Under the pieces are notes generated by a model, which saw only the letters and a program-made list of their open reading frames with translations, was not told the origin of the DNA and made no database searches. DNA of 64,000 bases from MA-ANB-1 sp965216445 (GTDB lineage: Bacteria > Actinomycetota > Acidimicrobiia > Spongiisociales > ZC4RG35), in assembly GCA_965216445.1 (NCBI GenBank), contig OZ244166.1, positions 1,178,001 to 1,242,000 of the forward strand, written 5' to 3'. The position numbers were made by a program, and so were the translations under genes. Positions within the stretch are counted from its first letter, which is position 1. Every line of letters starts with the position of its first letter. Positions 43,319 to 52,677 of the stretch are shown one piece after another.

Positions 43319-43624
43319 ATGCCACTTGATGATCGGGAACAAAAGATCCTCGAAGAGATAGAACGTCAGTTCTACGAAGAGGACCCCGAACTGGCCCGCG
43401 CTGTCGAGAAGATCAGCCGGCCATCTGCGACCAGGGTGCGACTTGCTGCACTGGGCGCGATACTCGGCCTCACCGTCATCCTGGTTTTCTTCGCACAGAA
43501 CACCGTCCTGGCGCTGGTGGGGTTCGCTGTATTGGTTGCGTCGATCACGGTGCTCGTGCCGGCAATTCGGGAGCGTGTGACCCCCGAAAGCGACCCGGGA
43601 TCTGGCACTGATCAGATCGAATAA
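43319..43624 (+). CDS. DUF3040 membrane protein
   Basis: Protein of 101 residues starting at ATG 43319. MPLDDREQKILEEIERQFYEEDPELA is the hallmark N-terminus of DUF3040, followed by two membrane helices and an acidic tail. The family is confined to actinobacteria and often sits near division genes; function unknown. An upstream in-frame start at 43286 lacks family support. Confidence 0.9.
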   Translation: MPLDDREQKILEEIERQFYEEDPELARAVEKISRPSATRVRLAALGAILGLTVILVFFAQNTVLALVGFAVLVASITVLVPAIRERVTPESDPGSGTDQIE

Positions 43625-43768
43625 GGTCTCAAATCTCGATCCTTCCTACAGGCTGAGAACCCGCTAAGGTTGCGTCCCCATGGCGACGCTCCGAGACGAG
43701 CTGACCACGGGAATTAGGTTTGCGGGATGGCTTCGCTGGAGCCATACGACAGTTTTAGGAAGGGAAGA

Positions 43769-44266
43769 GTGGAGCAGGCATTCACAGCCGAGCAGGCCTG
43801 CCGGCTGACTAATTGCACACATCACCAATTGCGATATTGGGACACAGTAGGGCTGTTGAAGCCCTCGATTCAGGAAAGTGGCGGCAGGCCAGGAGTGCGA
43901 CGGTTGTATTCATTTCGCGACCTCGTTGCGCTTCGTGTCGTTCGGAGCCTCCTCGACAACGGTATGTCCCTACAGCGGGTGAGACGTGCGTGGGACTATC
44001 TACGACGCGAAGGGGGCATGGAGGATCATCTGTCCGAGGTGAAACTCGTCACCGATGGTCAATCGATCTTCAGGGTTAGCTCCGACGAAGGCGAAATCCT
44101 CGACGCATTGAGAGAAGGCCAGCTGTCGTTCTTTGTTGCAATCGACCAGATTGCCCGTGAGGTTGAAGAGGACGTCAGTCGATTCGAACTCGACAAAGAC
44201 CGGTTCCTGACCATGCTGCGTCGTGTTGAAGACGACATCGCCGAGGAGAAGCAGGCCTCCGGCTGA
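43769..44266 (+). CDS. MerR family transcriptional regulator
   Basis: Protein of 165 residues. FTAEQACRLTNCTHHQLRYWDTVGLLKPS is the winged helix of the MerR family, followed by RRLYSFRDLVALRVVRSLLDNGMSLQRVRRAW. The C-terminal part lacks metal-binding cysteines, so it is not a metal sensor of the classic kind. GTG 43769 has AGGAAGGGA directly upstream; ATG 43727 would add 14 residues that match nothing. Convergent with the transglutaminase operon. Confidence 0.9.
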   Translation: MEQAFTAEQACRLTNCTHHQLRYWDTVGLLKPSIQESGGRPGVRRLYSFRDLVALRVVRSLLDNGMSLQRVRRAWDYLRREGGMEDHLSEVKLVTDGQSIFRVSSDEGEILDALREGQLSFFVAIDQIAREVEEDVSRFELDKDRFLTMLRRVEDDIAEEKQASG

Positions 44267-44283
44267 AGACGGTCGGTCTTCAG
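44263..44283. terminator. hairpin spanning both stop codons of convergent genes
   Basis: Perfect 8-bp stem: CTGAAGAC (44263-44270) pairs with GTCTTCAG (44276-44283) around GGTCG. It contains the TGA of the MerR gene and the TGA of the transglutaminase gene on the other strand. No T run follows, so termination strength is uncertain. Confidence 0.55.
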
Positions 44284-46607
44284 GTATTCCGTCGTTTGAT
44301 CACGGATCCGGGGTTGAAGCGAGCCCGCATCCGACGGCCACTTTCGTAGCGCATCCGAATCCAATCTTCGACGGCCAAGAAATCGTCTTCACTCCCTTCT
44401 CCAGCCTTACCTCCGTAGATGGCAGCACCGTACGCCGTTGCCACCGGGACCAATGTTCGATCCTTTTCGAGGGCAAACTCGATCGGAGTCTGATATTCGG
44501 GTATCACCTCGCCGAGGTCGGAGAGCTGGTCGACAATCTCATCCCATGCTGCTGTGACATCACCCTCTTGGATGACCTTGAGACGGCGCTTTCTTCGGAA
44601 TCGCTTGTATCCCGGTATGCCAAAGGCGGCCAGCAAGAGCGCCGGGATAACTAGGACCCACCAGGGGAATCCGCCTCCGCTGCCTTCTCCAGCCGAACCG
44701 AGGTCAGACTCGTCGAGCCCGAACAGATTGTTCTCGTCGTCGAATCCGGGCTGGTCGATGGTGGCGGGTTGTTGGAGTGACTCGGCGACAAAGTCGTTGG
44801 GATCGAATTCGGCAGTTATTCCGTTGGGGTTGGCTCCATCTGATCGTGGTGTTGGATCAAACCTGACCCAGCCGAATCCATCCATCCACATCTCGACCCA
44901 GGCGTGTGCGTTGTTGTCGCGGACGACGATGGCTGTGGTTCCGTCGGTCTGAGTGACTTCTTCGCCCGGAGTGAAGCCCCACACAACTCTGCTCGGCACA
45001 CCGAGTGACCGAGCAAGTACCGCCATGGAGGCAGCGAACTGCTCGCAGTACCCGGTTCGGTAGTGAGAGCTGGTGTCATCGATCAGGAAGTCGGTGAGTT
45101 GGTTCTGGGCGTGGCCGGGACTCACATCGGTTGAGTATGTGAAGTCTCCGCTATCGCGGAACCAGTGTTGCAACAGGATTGCCGTCTCGAAATCGGACTG
45201 AGCTCCAGCGGTCTTTTCGCGTCCGATCGCCAATACTTCGGGGTCGATGTCATCGGGGAGATCCAGGTAACGCCCGATGTCGGTCGGACGGTCGATGTTA
45301 CGTGAGGTTGTATCCGGCGTAACGGAGATGGCTCCTACGCTGCCAGCTTCCGCGAAGAGCGCGGTGAGGTTCCCATCTGGCCCGGTAGCAAGCCCATTCA
45401 GATCGGAGCGCTCCAGAGGGAAGTTCGCCTCGACTTGATAGGTCATTCCCTCGTCGAGTTGCGATTGGATGATCAGGGCACCGTCAACGGTCACTTGGAA
45501 CTGGTTGATGTCCTCGGTGTCGCTTTGCAGGGCCTGAGCGATGCCTGCCGTGGGGACAACCGGACCCCGCAGGGCCGCGATGCGAACTCGCTGGGTGAAG
45601 GTCGCTGTGGTGCCTCGGTACGAATGGTCGGGGTCGCCGCCGGCCGACCTTGGTGAGTAGCGCTCGAGGTCGGAGTTGCTGGGCAGCCAGGACTCGCCGT
45701 CGAAGCGGTCGAGGGTCTCCATCCGCCAATAGATCTGGCCGGCTGCGGGAGCGTTCTCGTCGACAGTTGCCCTAAAAAGCTCGGTATTGCTGCGCGAGAT
45801 CAATCGTTTCTGCAGGTCGACGCTCCGATTGAAGGAAATCCCGCCATAACCTGGCCCATATCCGCCACCGGTTCTCCATTGGACATTGCCATCCTCGCTG
45901 ACGAGTTGGGAAGCGCTGGTAGCGAGCGCAACCGAGGAGATCCCGACGATCAAGGCCATCACGAGAGCCAAGCTGCCACCACGTCGGGGGAGAGGGCGTC
46001 CGTCGGCATCGCGGACGCGACCGGCGTTGCTGCGACGGTCAGCGGCGATAGCTGCGATCGCTAATGCAAAGACCACAGCTGCGGCACCCATCCAGCCCCG
46101 GCCCGCGGGGGCTCGGTCAACAACTGCGAACTGGAGATAGAAGCCAATCGAGGGGAGCGTCATCGCGGCTACCGGTCCGCCAGAAGCCCCCCAAATGAAT
46201 AGCGCTCCGATAGCCCACATGATCACTGCAAGGATGGCCACCAAACCCGAACTTGGGTATACCGGTGTCACGCCAAACCGGAAGATGTCCAAAGATTCGC
46301 TCATTTCGGTGATCAGCGCGCCCGGTGTCTCCGGACCGGGGAAGAATCCGGCGATCAGACTTTGTGGGACAGCGATCCTGAGGAAGAGAATGAAGCCACC
46401 CACCAGGAACAACCCAATCGCAAGACGCTTCGAGGTGATGGTCTGACTGATAAGCCACCAGGCGATTCCTCCGAGGAACGCGGCGGCAATGAGTATCAGG
46501 TGCCAAGCCGGTGCGTCACCACCGGTCTCGAGCAACCGTCCGAGCCGGGCGATCATCAACGCAAAGGCGGCGATCCCCGCTACACGACTGAGGGTGTTGC
46601 TGACCAT
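44280..46607 (-). CDS. TgpA-type membrane transglutaminase (DUF3488/transglutaminase/DUF4129)
   Basis: Protein of 775 residues. Six to seven membrane helices (about 1-220, DUF3488-like) are followed by an external transglutaminase-like domain with catalytic Cys in GYCEQFAASMAVLARSLGVPSRVV, His in NNAHAWVEMW and Asp in WVRFDPTP, then one more helix and a cytoplasmic DUF4129-like tail. ATG 46607 is preferred, giving 28 bases of overlap with the DUF58 gene; ATG 46631 is an alternative. Third gene of the MoxR-DUF58-TgpA operon, a common set thought to act on cell-surface proteins. Confidence 0.92.
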   Translation of the reverse strand: MVSNTLSRVAGIAAFALMIARLGRLLETGGDAPAWHLILIAAAFLGGIAWWLISQTITSKRLAIGLFLVGGFILFLRIAVPQSLIAGFFPGPETPGALITEMSESLDIFRFGVTPVYPSSGLVAILAVIMWAIGALFIWGASGGPVAAMTLPSIGFYLQFAVVDRAPAGRGWMGAAAVVFALAIAAIAADRRSNAGRVRDADGRPLPRRGGSLALVMALIVGISSVALATSASQLVSEDGNVQWRTGGGYGPGYGGISFNRSVDLQKRLISRSNTELFRATVDENAPAAGQIYWRMETLDRFDGESWLPSNSDLERYSPRSAGGDPDHSYRGTTATFTQRVRIAALRGPVVPTAGIAQALQSDTEDINQFQVTVDGALIIQSQLDEGMTYQVEANFPLERSDLNGLATGPDGNLTALFAEAGSVGAISVTPDTTSRNIDRPTDIGRYLDLPDDIDPEVLAIGREKTAGAQSDFETAILLQHWFRDSGDFTYSTDVSPGHAQNQLTDFLIDDTSSHYRTGYCEQFAASMAVLARSLGVPSRVVWGFTPGEEVTQTDGTTAIVVRDNNAHAWVEMWMDGFGWVRFDPTPRSDGANPNGITAEFDPNDFVAESLQQPATIDQPGFDDENNLFGLDESDLGSAGEGSGGGFPWWVLVIPALLLAAFGIPGYKRFRRKRRLKVIQEGDVTAAWDEIVDQLSDLGEVIPEYQTPIEFALEKDRTLVPVATAYGAAIYGGKAGEGSEDDFLAVEDWIRMRYESGRRMRARFNPGSVIKRRNT

Positions 46608-47761
46608 GTTGTTTTCATTCCTGTCATCCACGCTGGAGCCCAGCGTTCGTCTGGCGTGATCGACACTGTCGTTACGCCTAGGCGGTGGAACCCGACAAGG
46701 GTTTGCGAAGTGGATTCGGAGGCCGACATCAGGACCGTTGTCGGATAATCTCTGGAGAGGAGTTGTTGGACTGAGAGGAGTGCCCGGTCGGCGACTCCGG
46801 TGACGATCACAAGTGCGCCGCCGCCGCCCTTTTGGCGGATGCGGGAAGCTACAGATTCGATATCGATGGCCGTATCTGGTTGGACGAGGGCGAGTCGTTC
46901 CATCGCAGAGCCGTATCGGGCGGCATCGATCGGGTCGGCGTCACCGGCCCATAGGTCGGCGTCGAAACCCGAAGTCACGAGATGGGTGACGATGGTGGCT
47001 GCTCCCGACACGGCTCGCTCGAACGCCGACTGTGACTCATAACTGCCACCGCGGACATCGAGCAGTACCAGAGCACGCGACTGCCAGGGAGTTTCCAGCT
47101 GTCTGATCATCAGCTCGTCGGTTCGAGCTGACGATGGCCAGTGGACTCGACGGAGGTCGTCGCCACGTTGATACTCCCGTAGCGTGTAGAAGTCCTCACC
47201 GCCCCGCCGGGCGTGCTCGGGCCGGCTGGCTTGCATGGCTGGATCCTGTCCGCGAACGATCGGAAATCCGGTCAAATCCTCAACGCTCGGGTATACGACG
47301 ATCCTGTCCACCGGCCCGGTTCCGATGGTGGTTCTGGCCAGCCCGAACGGGTCACTATTGCGGACAACGGTCGGCCCCACCCGATACACACCCCGTGGTC
47401 GGCATGTGACTCGGTAGGTGGCAGTTGTCTGTTCGCCGCGACCAATCTTGGCACATTCGAAGCTCGCGGTTCCGAGGTTGTTGATGTTGTCCTCGATAGT
47501 GAGGTTTCCAATCGAAGTTTTCGACTCATTTTCAATCAACAGGGTGATCGTCGTGGTGTCACCGTCGTGAACTGTGGCCGACCCCAGCCTTCGCCCGACC
47601 GCGAGTTTGGGTCGTCTGACCTTGACGTAGATGAGCGCTCCGATTTGGAGTAAGAAAACGAAGATCGCGGCCAGCAACAATTCCAGGTCCCCAAAGGCAT
47701 ACCACAGGATGGTGAGAGCAACCCCGCTTCCGGTCAGCGCCCAGCCTCGGACCGTTGGCAT
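46580..47761 (-). CDS. DUF58 domain membrane protein
   Basis: Protein of 393 residues with two N-terminal helices and a DUF58 signature YQRGDDLRRVHWPSSARTDELMIRQLE near residue 195. The C-terminal half has a vWA-like fold but its metal site is not clear. ATG shares one base with the moxR stop (TGATG). Confidence 0.9.
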   Translation of the reverse strand: MPTVRGWALTGSGVALTILWYAFGDLELLLAAIFVFLLQIGALIYVKVRRPKLAVGRRLGSATVHDGDTTTITLLIENESKTSIGNLTIEDNINNLGTASFECAKIGRGEQTTATYRVTCRPRGVYRVGPTVVRNSDPFGLARTTIGTGPVDRIVVYPSVEDLTGFPIVRGQDPAMQASRPEHARRGGEDFYTLREYQRGDDLRRVHWPSSARTDELMIRQLETPWQSRALVLLDVRGGSYESQSAFERAVSGAATIVTHLVTSGFDADLWAGDADPIDAARYGSAMERLALVQPDTAIDIESVASRIRQKGGGGALVIVTGVADRALLSVQQLLSRDYPTTVLMSASESTSQTLVGFHRLGVTTVSITPDERWAPAWMTGMKTTWSATPSVV

Positions 47762-48786
47762 CAGGTGGCGAGTCGGGAGGTAGTGCCCGGGACGCGGAGC
47801 CTGGTCATAACCTCATCAATGATCTCGGCGAGTGTTTCGCCGCGCATCTGAGCTTCGGGGCGGAGAGACATGCGGTGCTCGAGCACCGGGACTGCCAAAG
47901 CCTTGACATCGTCAGGTGTTACGTACTCTCTGCCCTCGGCCGCTGCTCGCGCCCGACTGAGCCGTTGTAGGAAGAGAGCCGAACGTGGAGAGGCCCCGAG
48001 AAGAATGTCAGAGTGGTTTCTCGTGCCTTCGACAAGGTCGACGATGTAAGTCTTGACTGACTGTGAGACAGTCACCCCACGTGCGATCGAGATCATTTCT
48101 GCGATCTCCGATGTGGTCACAACCGGTTCCAGGTCAAGGAATGTGGATCTCACTCCGTGGGTGTCCATCATCTCGAGTTCCTTGGCGCGACTGGGATAGC
48201 CGATCACCACGCGCATCATGAAGCGGTCGAGTTGAGCCTCAGGCAGTGGGTAGGTGCCTTCGTGTTCCAGTGGATTCTGGGTGGCGACGACCATGAACGG
48301 GACACCAAGCTGACGGGTCATTCCGTCCGATGTGACCTGACGTTCCTCCATGGCCTCCAAGAGTGCGGACTGGGTTTTTGGGCTGGCGCGGTTGATTTCG
48401 TCGCCTACAACGATGTTGGCGAAGATCGGGCCCGGTTTGAAATCGAACTCACTTCTGTTGCGGTCCCAAACCGACACTCCTGTGACGTCTGATGGGAGAA
48501 GGTCGGGTGTGAACTGGATTCGATTGAATGCACCGTCGATGCTCCGGGCGATTGACTTGGCTAATTGGGTCTTTCCGACACCGGGAACGTCTTCGATGAG
48601 GACGTGACCCTCGGCGACCAGCGCCATTACTACGAGTTCCACGACTTCACGCTTGCCTTGGATGACCGTTTCAACGTTGGCGGCGACACGGTGAAACCGT
48701 TCCCCGAAGAGCTGAATCTGCTGTGGACTGGCCTCGATCAAGGAAATCTCCCGGTTATCGCGAATTCCCAAAGACTCTACTGACAT
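47761..48786 (-). CDS. moxR: MoxR family AAA+ ATPase
   Basis: ATPase of 341 residues with Walker A EDVPGVGKTQLAKS, Walker B FANIVVGDEINRA and sensor region VVATQNPLEHEGTYPLPEAQLDRF. MoxR proteins act as chaperones for vWA-domain partners such as the DUF58 product encoded next. I start at ATG 48786; upstream ATGs (48936, 48981) would add a Gln/Gly-rich tail that lies antisense to the divergent small gene and looks non-native. Confidence 0.93.
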   Translation of the reverse strand: MSVESLGIRDNREISLIEASPQQIQLFGERFHRVAANVETVIQGKREVVELVVMALVAEGHVLIEDVPGVGKTQLAKSIARSIDGAFNRIQFTPDLLPSDVTGVSVWDRNRSEFDFKPGPIFANIVVGDEINRASPKTQSALLEAMEERQVTSDGMTRQLGVPFMVVATQNPLEHEGTYPLPEAQLDRFMMRVVIGYPSRAKELEMMDTHGVRSTFLDLEPVVTTSEIAEMISIARGVTVSQSVKTYIVDLVEGTRNHSDILLGASPRSALFLQRLSRARAAAEGREYVTPDDVKALAVPVLEHRMSLRPEAQMRGETLAEIIDEVMTRLRVPGTTSRLAT

Positions 48787-48834
48787 GTTGCCGTTGTGGG
48801 AGTTAGAGTGTTGCTGGGGAATGGCTATCGAATT

Positions 48835-49071
48835 ATGAGCTGGAACGCGGGTTTGGGGCAGGCCCTGCCTATCTTGGCCTTGAGGCCCCTGCTGTTGTGG
48901 GAGGCCTTCAGGTCCCTGTTCGCTGTCCGTGCGCATCGTGGTCTGCTTCCTTCCGCCGAATATCTCCACTGGAGAGTTCATACCGCTTATGGCGATTACA
49001 TGTCGGAGTCAACGCCCGAAGACCTAGTTGAGTTCCTCAGGTGGCGTCGGACTATGAGACGTCTGTCATGA
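48835..49071 (+). CDS. small hypothetical protein
   Basis: Protein of 78 residues from ATG 48835, rich in Leu, Arg and Trp. It contains HWRVHTAYGDYM and DLVEFLRWRRTM, which look like conserved helical segments. Its TGA overlaps the next ATG (ATGA), supporting a coupled two-gene unit. Function unknown; divergent from moxR. Confidence 0.6.
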   Translation: MSWNAGLGQALPILALRPLLLWEAFRSLFAVRAHRGLLPSAEYLHWRVHTAYGDYMSESTPEDLVEFLRWRRTMRRLS

Positions 49072-49643
49072 CTCCTGGGCTGATCCTCAGGTTGCAAGAC
49101 ATTCCAGGAGTTGAGAGCGTCTCGATTGATCTCGCCACTGAAAGCGGTGGAATCAACCTCAAGATTGCGGAGGATTCCGACGAACAGCTAATCCTGCGTC
49201 AGGTGCATGAGCTTCTGGTTGCCTACGGGGTGAAAGGGCTGGTGCAACCGAAGGTCACACTCAGTTCTGCCTCCGGAGTGACCCTCGACCCGGGAATCGA
49301 CGTCAGGATCACACAGGTAGGTGCTGGGGCCCGAATCCGTGTCGGGGTTGGAGACATCCAATCGTCGCGGCAGGTTGCGGCCACGCCGGCGGCCATCGCC
49401 CAGGGACTCGCTGATGCCTGGTGCCAGGTCTTAGGGCGGATTCCGCGAGAGGTTGTTTCTGTCTCGTTGAGCGATACAGGGGCACTTGCGGTTGTGGTGT
49501 CCGATGGTGAGTCAGAGCACAGAGGCGTTGCCGACGTTGGAGATGGTTGGACAAACGCCCTGATCCGATCAGTCGGCTCAGCGCTTGAGTTGTTCAGCGA
49601 CGAGGGTGCCAAACCGACCAACATGGCGCCGAGCGCTTGGTAA
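49068..49643 (+). CDS. hypothetical protein with repeated beta-rich segments
   Basis: Protein of 191 residues from ATG 49068. No signal or membrane helix; the sequence has two similar alpha/beta halves around residues 10-75 (VESVSIDLATESGGINLKI) and 90-180 (VVSVSLSDTGALAVVVSD). I cannot name the family. Start was chosen for the ATGA overlap with the preceding gene. Confidence 0.6.
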   Translation: MTPGLILRLQDIPGVESVSIDLATESGGINLKIAEDSDEQLILRQVHELLVAYGVKGLVQPKVTLSSASGVTLDPGIDVRITQVGAGARIRVGVGDIQSSRQVAATPAAIAQGLADAWCQVLGRIPREVVSVSLSDTGALAVVVSDGESEHRGVADVGDGWTNALIRSVGSALELFSDEGAKPTNMAPSAW

Positions 49644-49671
49644 CGTCTTCGTAATCACGAAGTCGTAGCCA

Positions 49672-50175
49672 ATGTCAAGAGTTCTAGTTCTCAACGCCAG
49701 TTATGAGCCACTTTCTGTGGTCAGCACCCGAAGAGCAGTTGTCCTCGTCCTCCGTGAGAAAGCCACGATTGTGGTGGACCGCCCAGAGATCTGGGCAAGC
49801 GCCACAGCCTCCATCGAGGTTCCGTCAGTCGTGAAGCTGGTCCGCTATGTCAAAGTTCCGTACCGGCGGTCCGTCCCGGTCTCGCGGAGGGCGGTCTTTG
49901 GCAGGGATGGAAACAGATGTCAGTACTGCGGTGCGCCCGCCGAGTCGATTGACCACGTCCTGCCCCGGTCCAAGGGTGGAGAACACTCGTGGGAGAATGT
50001 GGTCGCATGTTGTCGAGCTTGCAACGTGCGCAAGGCGGACCGAACACCCAACGAGGCAGGGTTCCAGTTGGCAGCGCGCCCTCGGCCACCTCGTCGGTTC
50101 GGATGGATCTATGCATCCTCCGGCTACCAAATGGATCCGGCGTGGCAGCCGTACCTCCTCCAGGAGTCTGCTTAG
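49672..50175 (+). CDS. HNH endonuclease family protein
   Basis: Protein of 167 residues. The HNH core is FGRDGNRCQYCG...SIDHVLPRSKGG...WENVVACCRACN: two CxxC pairs bind structural zinc and DHV-N-(N) form the metal site. The N-terminus LVLNASYEPLSVVSTRRAVVLVLREKA matches the widespread actinobacterial and cyanobacterial HNH group usually annotated only as endonuclease; biological role unknown. Confidence 0.9.
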   Translation: MSRVLVLNASYEPLSVVSTRRAVVLVLREKATIVVDRPEIWASATASIEVPSVVKLVRYVKVPYRRSVPVSRRAVFGRDGNRCQYCGAPAESIDHVLPRSKGGEHSWENVVACCRACNVRKADRTPNEAGFQLAARPRPPRRFGWIYASSGYQMDPAWQPYLLQESA

Positions 50176-50215
50176 CCTTCCGGCAAGAACTCTGGTTGCG
50201 ACGACTTAAGTGATA

Positions 50216-50400
50216 CCATGCGTGAGCCGCACCGGTGGAGGCCAGCGTTTTCGACGCTTTACCAGGTGAACCAACGGCTTTTCATTCTCAAACGGTTGGA
50301 CCGCCTCTTCGGCCGAAGTGTCTCTCACGGTCGAGTAAGTCCGTGCGCGTCACCGAGACAGCAGGTCCAACTAACGCCCCTCGTCGGGGCAGGAGAAATC
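50216..50400 (+). promoter_or_regulatory. long structured 5' leader of the DEAD-box helicase gene
   Basis: About 185-225 bases lie between the HNH stop and ATG 50401. They include a perfect 12-base palindrome CTTCGGCCGAAG (50307-50318) and a hairpin GCCCC-TCGTC-GGGGC (50376-50390) that directly touches the AGGAGA ribosome site (50391-50396). Long leaders with structure at the ribosome site are typical of cold-shock helicase genes that control their own mRNA. I could not identify the promoter with confidence. Confidence 0.5.
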
Positions 50401-51897
50401 ATGGAAAACTCATTTGCGCGTCTTGGCGTGCCTGAACAGGTCGTTCACGCTTTGGCGAAACGACAAATCACCACCCCATTCCCGGTGCAATCGGCAACCA
50501 TTCCCGATGCCCTCGCTGGTATGGACGTTTCGGGAAAGGCTCCTACCGGTTCGGGTAAGACTCTCGCGTTTGGCCTCCCCGTGATTGCCAAGGTGGAAAA
50601 GGCGACGAAGAGATCACCTCGGGCTCTGATTCTGGCGCCAACGAGAGAACTTGCTGAGCAAATCAAAGACGAGCTCGCGCCTCTGGCTCGGGCCGCCAGC
50701 AGGCAGGTGTCTGCCGTCTATGGAGGTGTCTCTTACGGAGGACAGAGAAGCGCCCTGAATAGGGGAGTGGACATCCTCGTAGCCACCCCTGGGCGGCTTG
50801 AAGACTTGATCCAACAAGGCCTTGTCAGTTTGCGACGTGTCGATCTCGTGGTTGTCGATGAAGCTGATCGCATGGCTGATATGGGATTCCTACCCGCTGT
50901 GCGTCGGATCCTCGACATGACCTCGGAGGACAGACAAACTCTGTTGTTCTCAGCGACCCTCGACGGTGACGTGGCGGTTCTGATACGGGATTACCAGAGG
51001 AATCCGGTCCGTCACGAAGCAGGGACAGTGGAACCCGAGACCCTCGACGCCCGGCATCACTTCTGGCTGGTCAACCATCATGACCGGGTCGCCCAAACTG
51101 CCGAGATCCTGGAGCGGTCCGATCGTTCCATTGTCTTCACTCGGACCCGACACGGCGCAGACCGTCTCGCCAGACAGTTGTCTCGCGAGGACATCAAGGC
51201 GGTCGCCCTCCACGGAGGGAGATCGCAGAACCAACGCCAACGAGCGATCAAGGCGTTCTCGACTGGGCGGGCGCAGGCCCTGATCGCCACCGATGTGGCC
51301 GCTCGGGGTATCCACATCGATGCCGTGGAAACGGTCGTCCACTACGACCCCGCTGCTGACCACAAGGATTATCTGCATCGATCTGGGCGCACCGCACGGG
51401 CAGGCGCAAATGGAACCATCGTCAGTTTGGTCACTGGCGAGAAAAGGAAAGCGGTGCAACGACTCCAGCGTGACCTAGGCCTGGATGTTTCGATCGAACA
51501 GCCCAACATCGATGCTCTCGGTTCTGAGGGGCACGGAATCGGATTTGAACCCAAGTCGGCGAGAGGATTCGAAGGCGGAACGCCGAAAAGCCGCAATCGT
51601 CCGACGCGGGGGACGAAACGATCCCGGCGGGACGCCGGACCAACTCCAAGCGTTTTCATCGGGAATCTGCCGTGGAGTGCAACAGGTGACGAGCTTCAGG
51701 CTTTGTTCTCCCAGCACGGAGAGGTTCTGAGCGCAACCGTGATCAAGGACCGCAGGACCGGCCGGTCGAAGGGATTTGGATTTGTCGAAATGCCACGTCC
51801 CGACGCTCGTGTTGCAATTGATGCCCTACATGGATCGACTATGGGTGGCCGTTCTCTCAAGGTGCGTATCGCAGAGCCTCGCGGATCGAAGCGGTAG
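50401..51897 (+). CDS. DEAD-box RNA helicase with C-terminal RRM domain
   Basis: Protein of 498 residues. Q motif and phosphate loop are TPFPVQSATIPDAL and APTGSGKT, then PTRELAEQ, TPGR, DEAD (VVDEADRMADMGF), SAT, and the second RecA domain with VFTRTRHGADRLA, ATDVAARGI and HRSGRTARAG. A linker rich in Arg/Ser/Gly leads to a canonical RRM (about 417-495) with RNP2 VFIGNL and RNP1 KGFGFVEM. It should unwind structured RNA, perhaps in ribosome assembly or cold adaptation. ATG 50401 has AGGAGA upstream. Confidence 0.93.
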   Translation: MENSFARLGVPEQVVHALAKRQITTPFPVQSATIPDALAGMDVSGKAPTGSGKTLAFGLPVIAKVEKATKRSPRALILAPTRELAEQIKDELAPLARAASRQVSAVYGGVSYGGQRSALNRGVDILVATPGRLEDLIQQGLVSLRRVDLVVVDEADRMADMGFLPAVRRILDMTSEDRQTLLFSATLDGDVAVLIRDYQRNPVRHEAGTVEPETLDARHHFWLVNHHDRVAQTAEILERSDRSIVFTRTRHGADRLARQLSREDIKAVALHGGRSQNQRQRAIKAFSTGRAQALIATDVAARGIHIDAVETVVHYDPAADHKDYLHRSGRTARAGANGTIVSLVTGEKRKAVQRLQRDLGLDVSIEQPNIDALGSEGHGIGFEPKSARGFEGGTPKSRNRPTRGTKRSRRDAGPTPSVFIGNLPWSATGDELQALFSQHGEVLSATVIKDRRTGRSKGFGFVEMPRPDARVAIDALHGSTMGGRSLKVRIAEPRGSKR

Positions 51898-51957
51898 AAG
51901 GCTCACCTGACCGGGACGGCTCGCACCTGGCGATTCACCAAAACTAGCGTTTCGGGG

Positions 51958-52677
51958 ATGAAGACGGTCGTCCTCGTTCATGGTGCGTGGCACGGTCCGT
52001 GGTGTTGGGCAAACGTGACCAAGTCACTCGAGGACGCCGGACACAGCGTGATCGAGGTCACACTGCCCGGGCACGACCGGCCGGGGGCAACCGATCGAAT
52101 CTGGAATCGAGTGTCGGATTACGTAGAGGCTCTGGCCTCGGCAGTTCGCAACGTCCCCGAACCGGTCGTCGTGGGGCATTCGATGGGTGGGTATGTCGTC
52201 CAGCGCTATCTGGAGGAGAACCAGGCAGCAATTGGCGTTCTGGTGGCTTCCGCTCCGCGTCGTGGCACGCTGTTGGCCAATTTCCGAGCTCTGAGAGTGG
52301 TTCCGTTATCGCTCATCGGCTCAACTTTGACCGCCAACTATCGCTGGGTCGTACGCACTCCGGGCCATGTGCGGAAGCTCTTCTTCACCAAAGAAACGCC
52401 GGACGAAGTCGTCGAGTGGGCGTGGTCTCGGATCCAGAACGAGTCTGCATTCGCTCTCAACGTGATGATGATTCGCCCGATTCGAACCAAAAGGGTTTCG
52501 ACACCGATGATGGTGATCGGTGCGGAGAACGACGGGATCTTCACAGTCGCGGAGCAGAACGACCTCGCCAGAGCTTACGGCGTCGAGGCTGAGATCGTCG
52601 GGGGAGGACACGACATCATGCTCGACGAGTCGTGGCCGATTCTGGCTGAGCGTTTAGGTGCTATCGCGGCGAGCTAA
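51958..52677 (+). CDS. alpha/beta hydrolase (HNL/esterase-like)
   Basis: Protein of 239 residues. LVHGAWHGPWCWANV is the oxyanion region, Ser75 in VGHSMGGYV the nucleophile, Asp in VIGAENDGIF and His in GGGHDIML the rest of the triad. The start resembles the salicylate-esterase/hydroxynitrile-lyase subgroup. Substrate unknown. Its TAA is part of a CTAA junction shared with a small minus-strand frame. Confidence 0.9.
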   Translation: MKTVVLVHGAWHGPWCWANVTKSLEDAGHSVIEVTLPGHDRPGATDRIWNRVSDYVEALASAVRNVPEPVVVGHSMGGYVVQRYLEENQAAIGVLVASAPRRGTLLANFRALRVVPLSLIGSTLTANYRWVVRTPGHVRKLFFTKETPDEVVEWAWSRIQNESAFALNVMMIRPIRTKRVSTPMMVIGAENDGIFTVAEQNDLARAYGVEAEIVGGGHDIMLDESWPILAERLGAIAAS

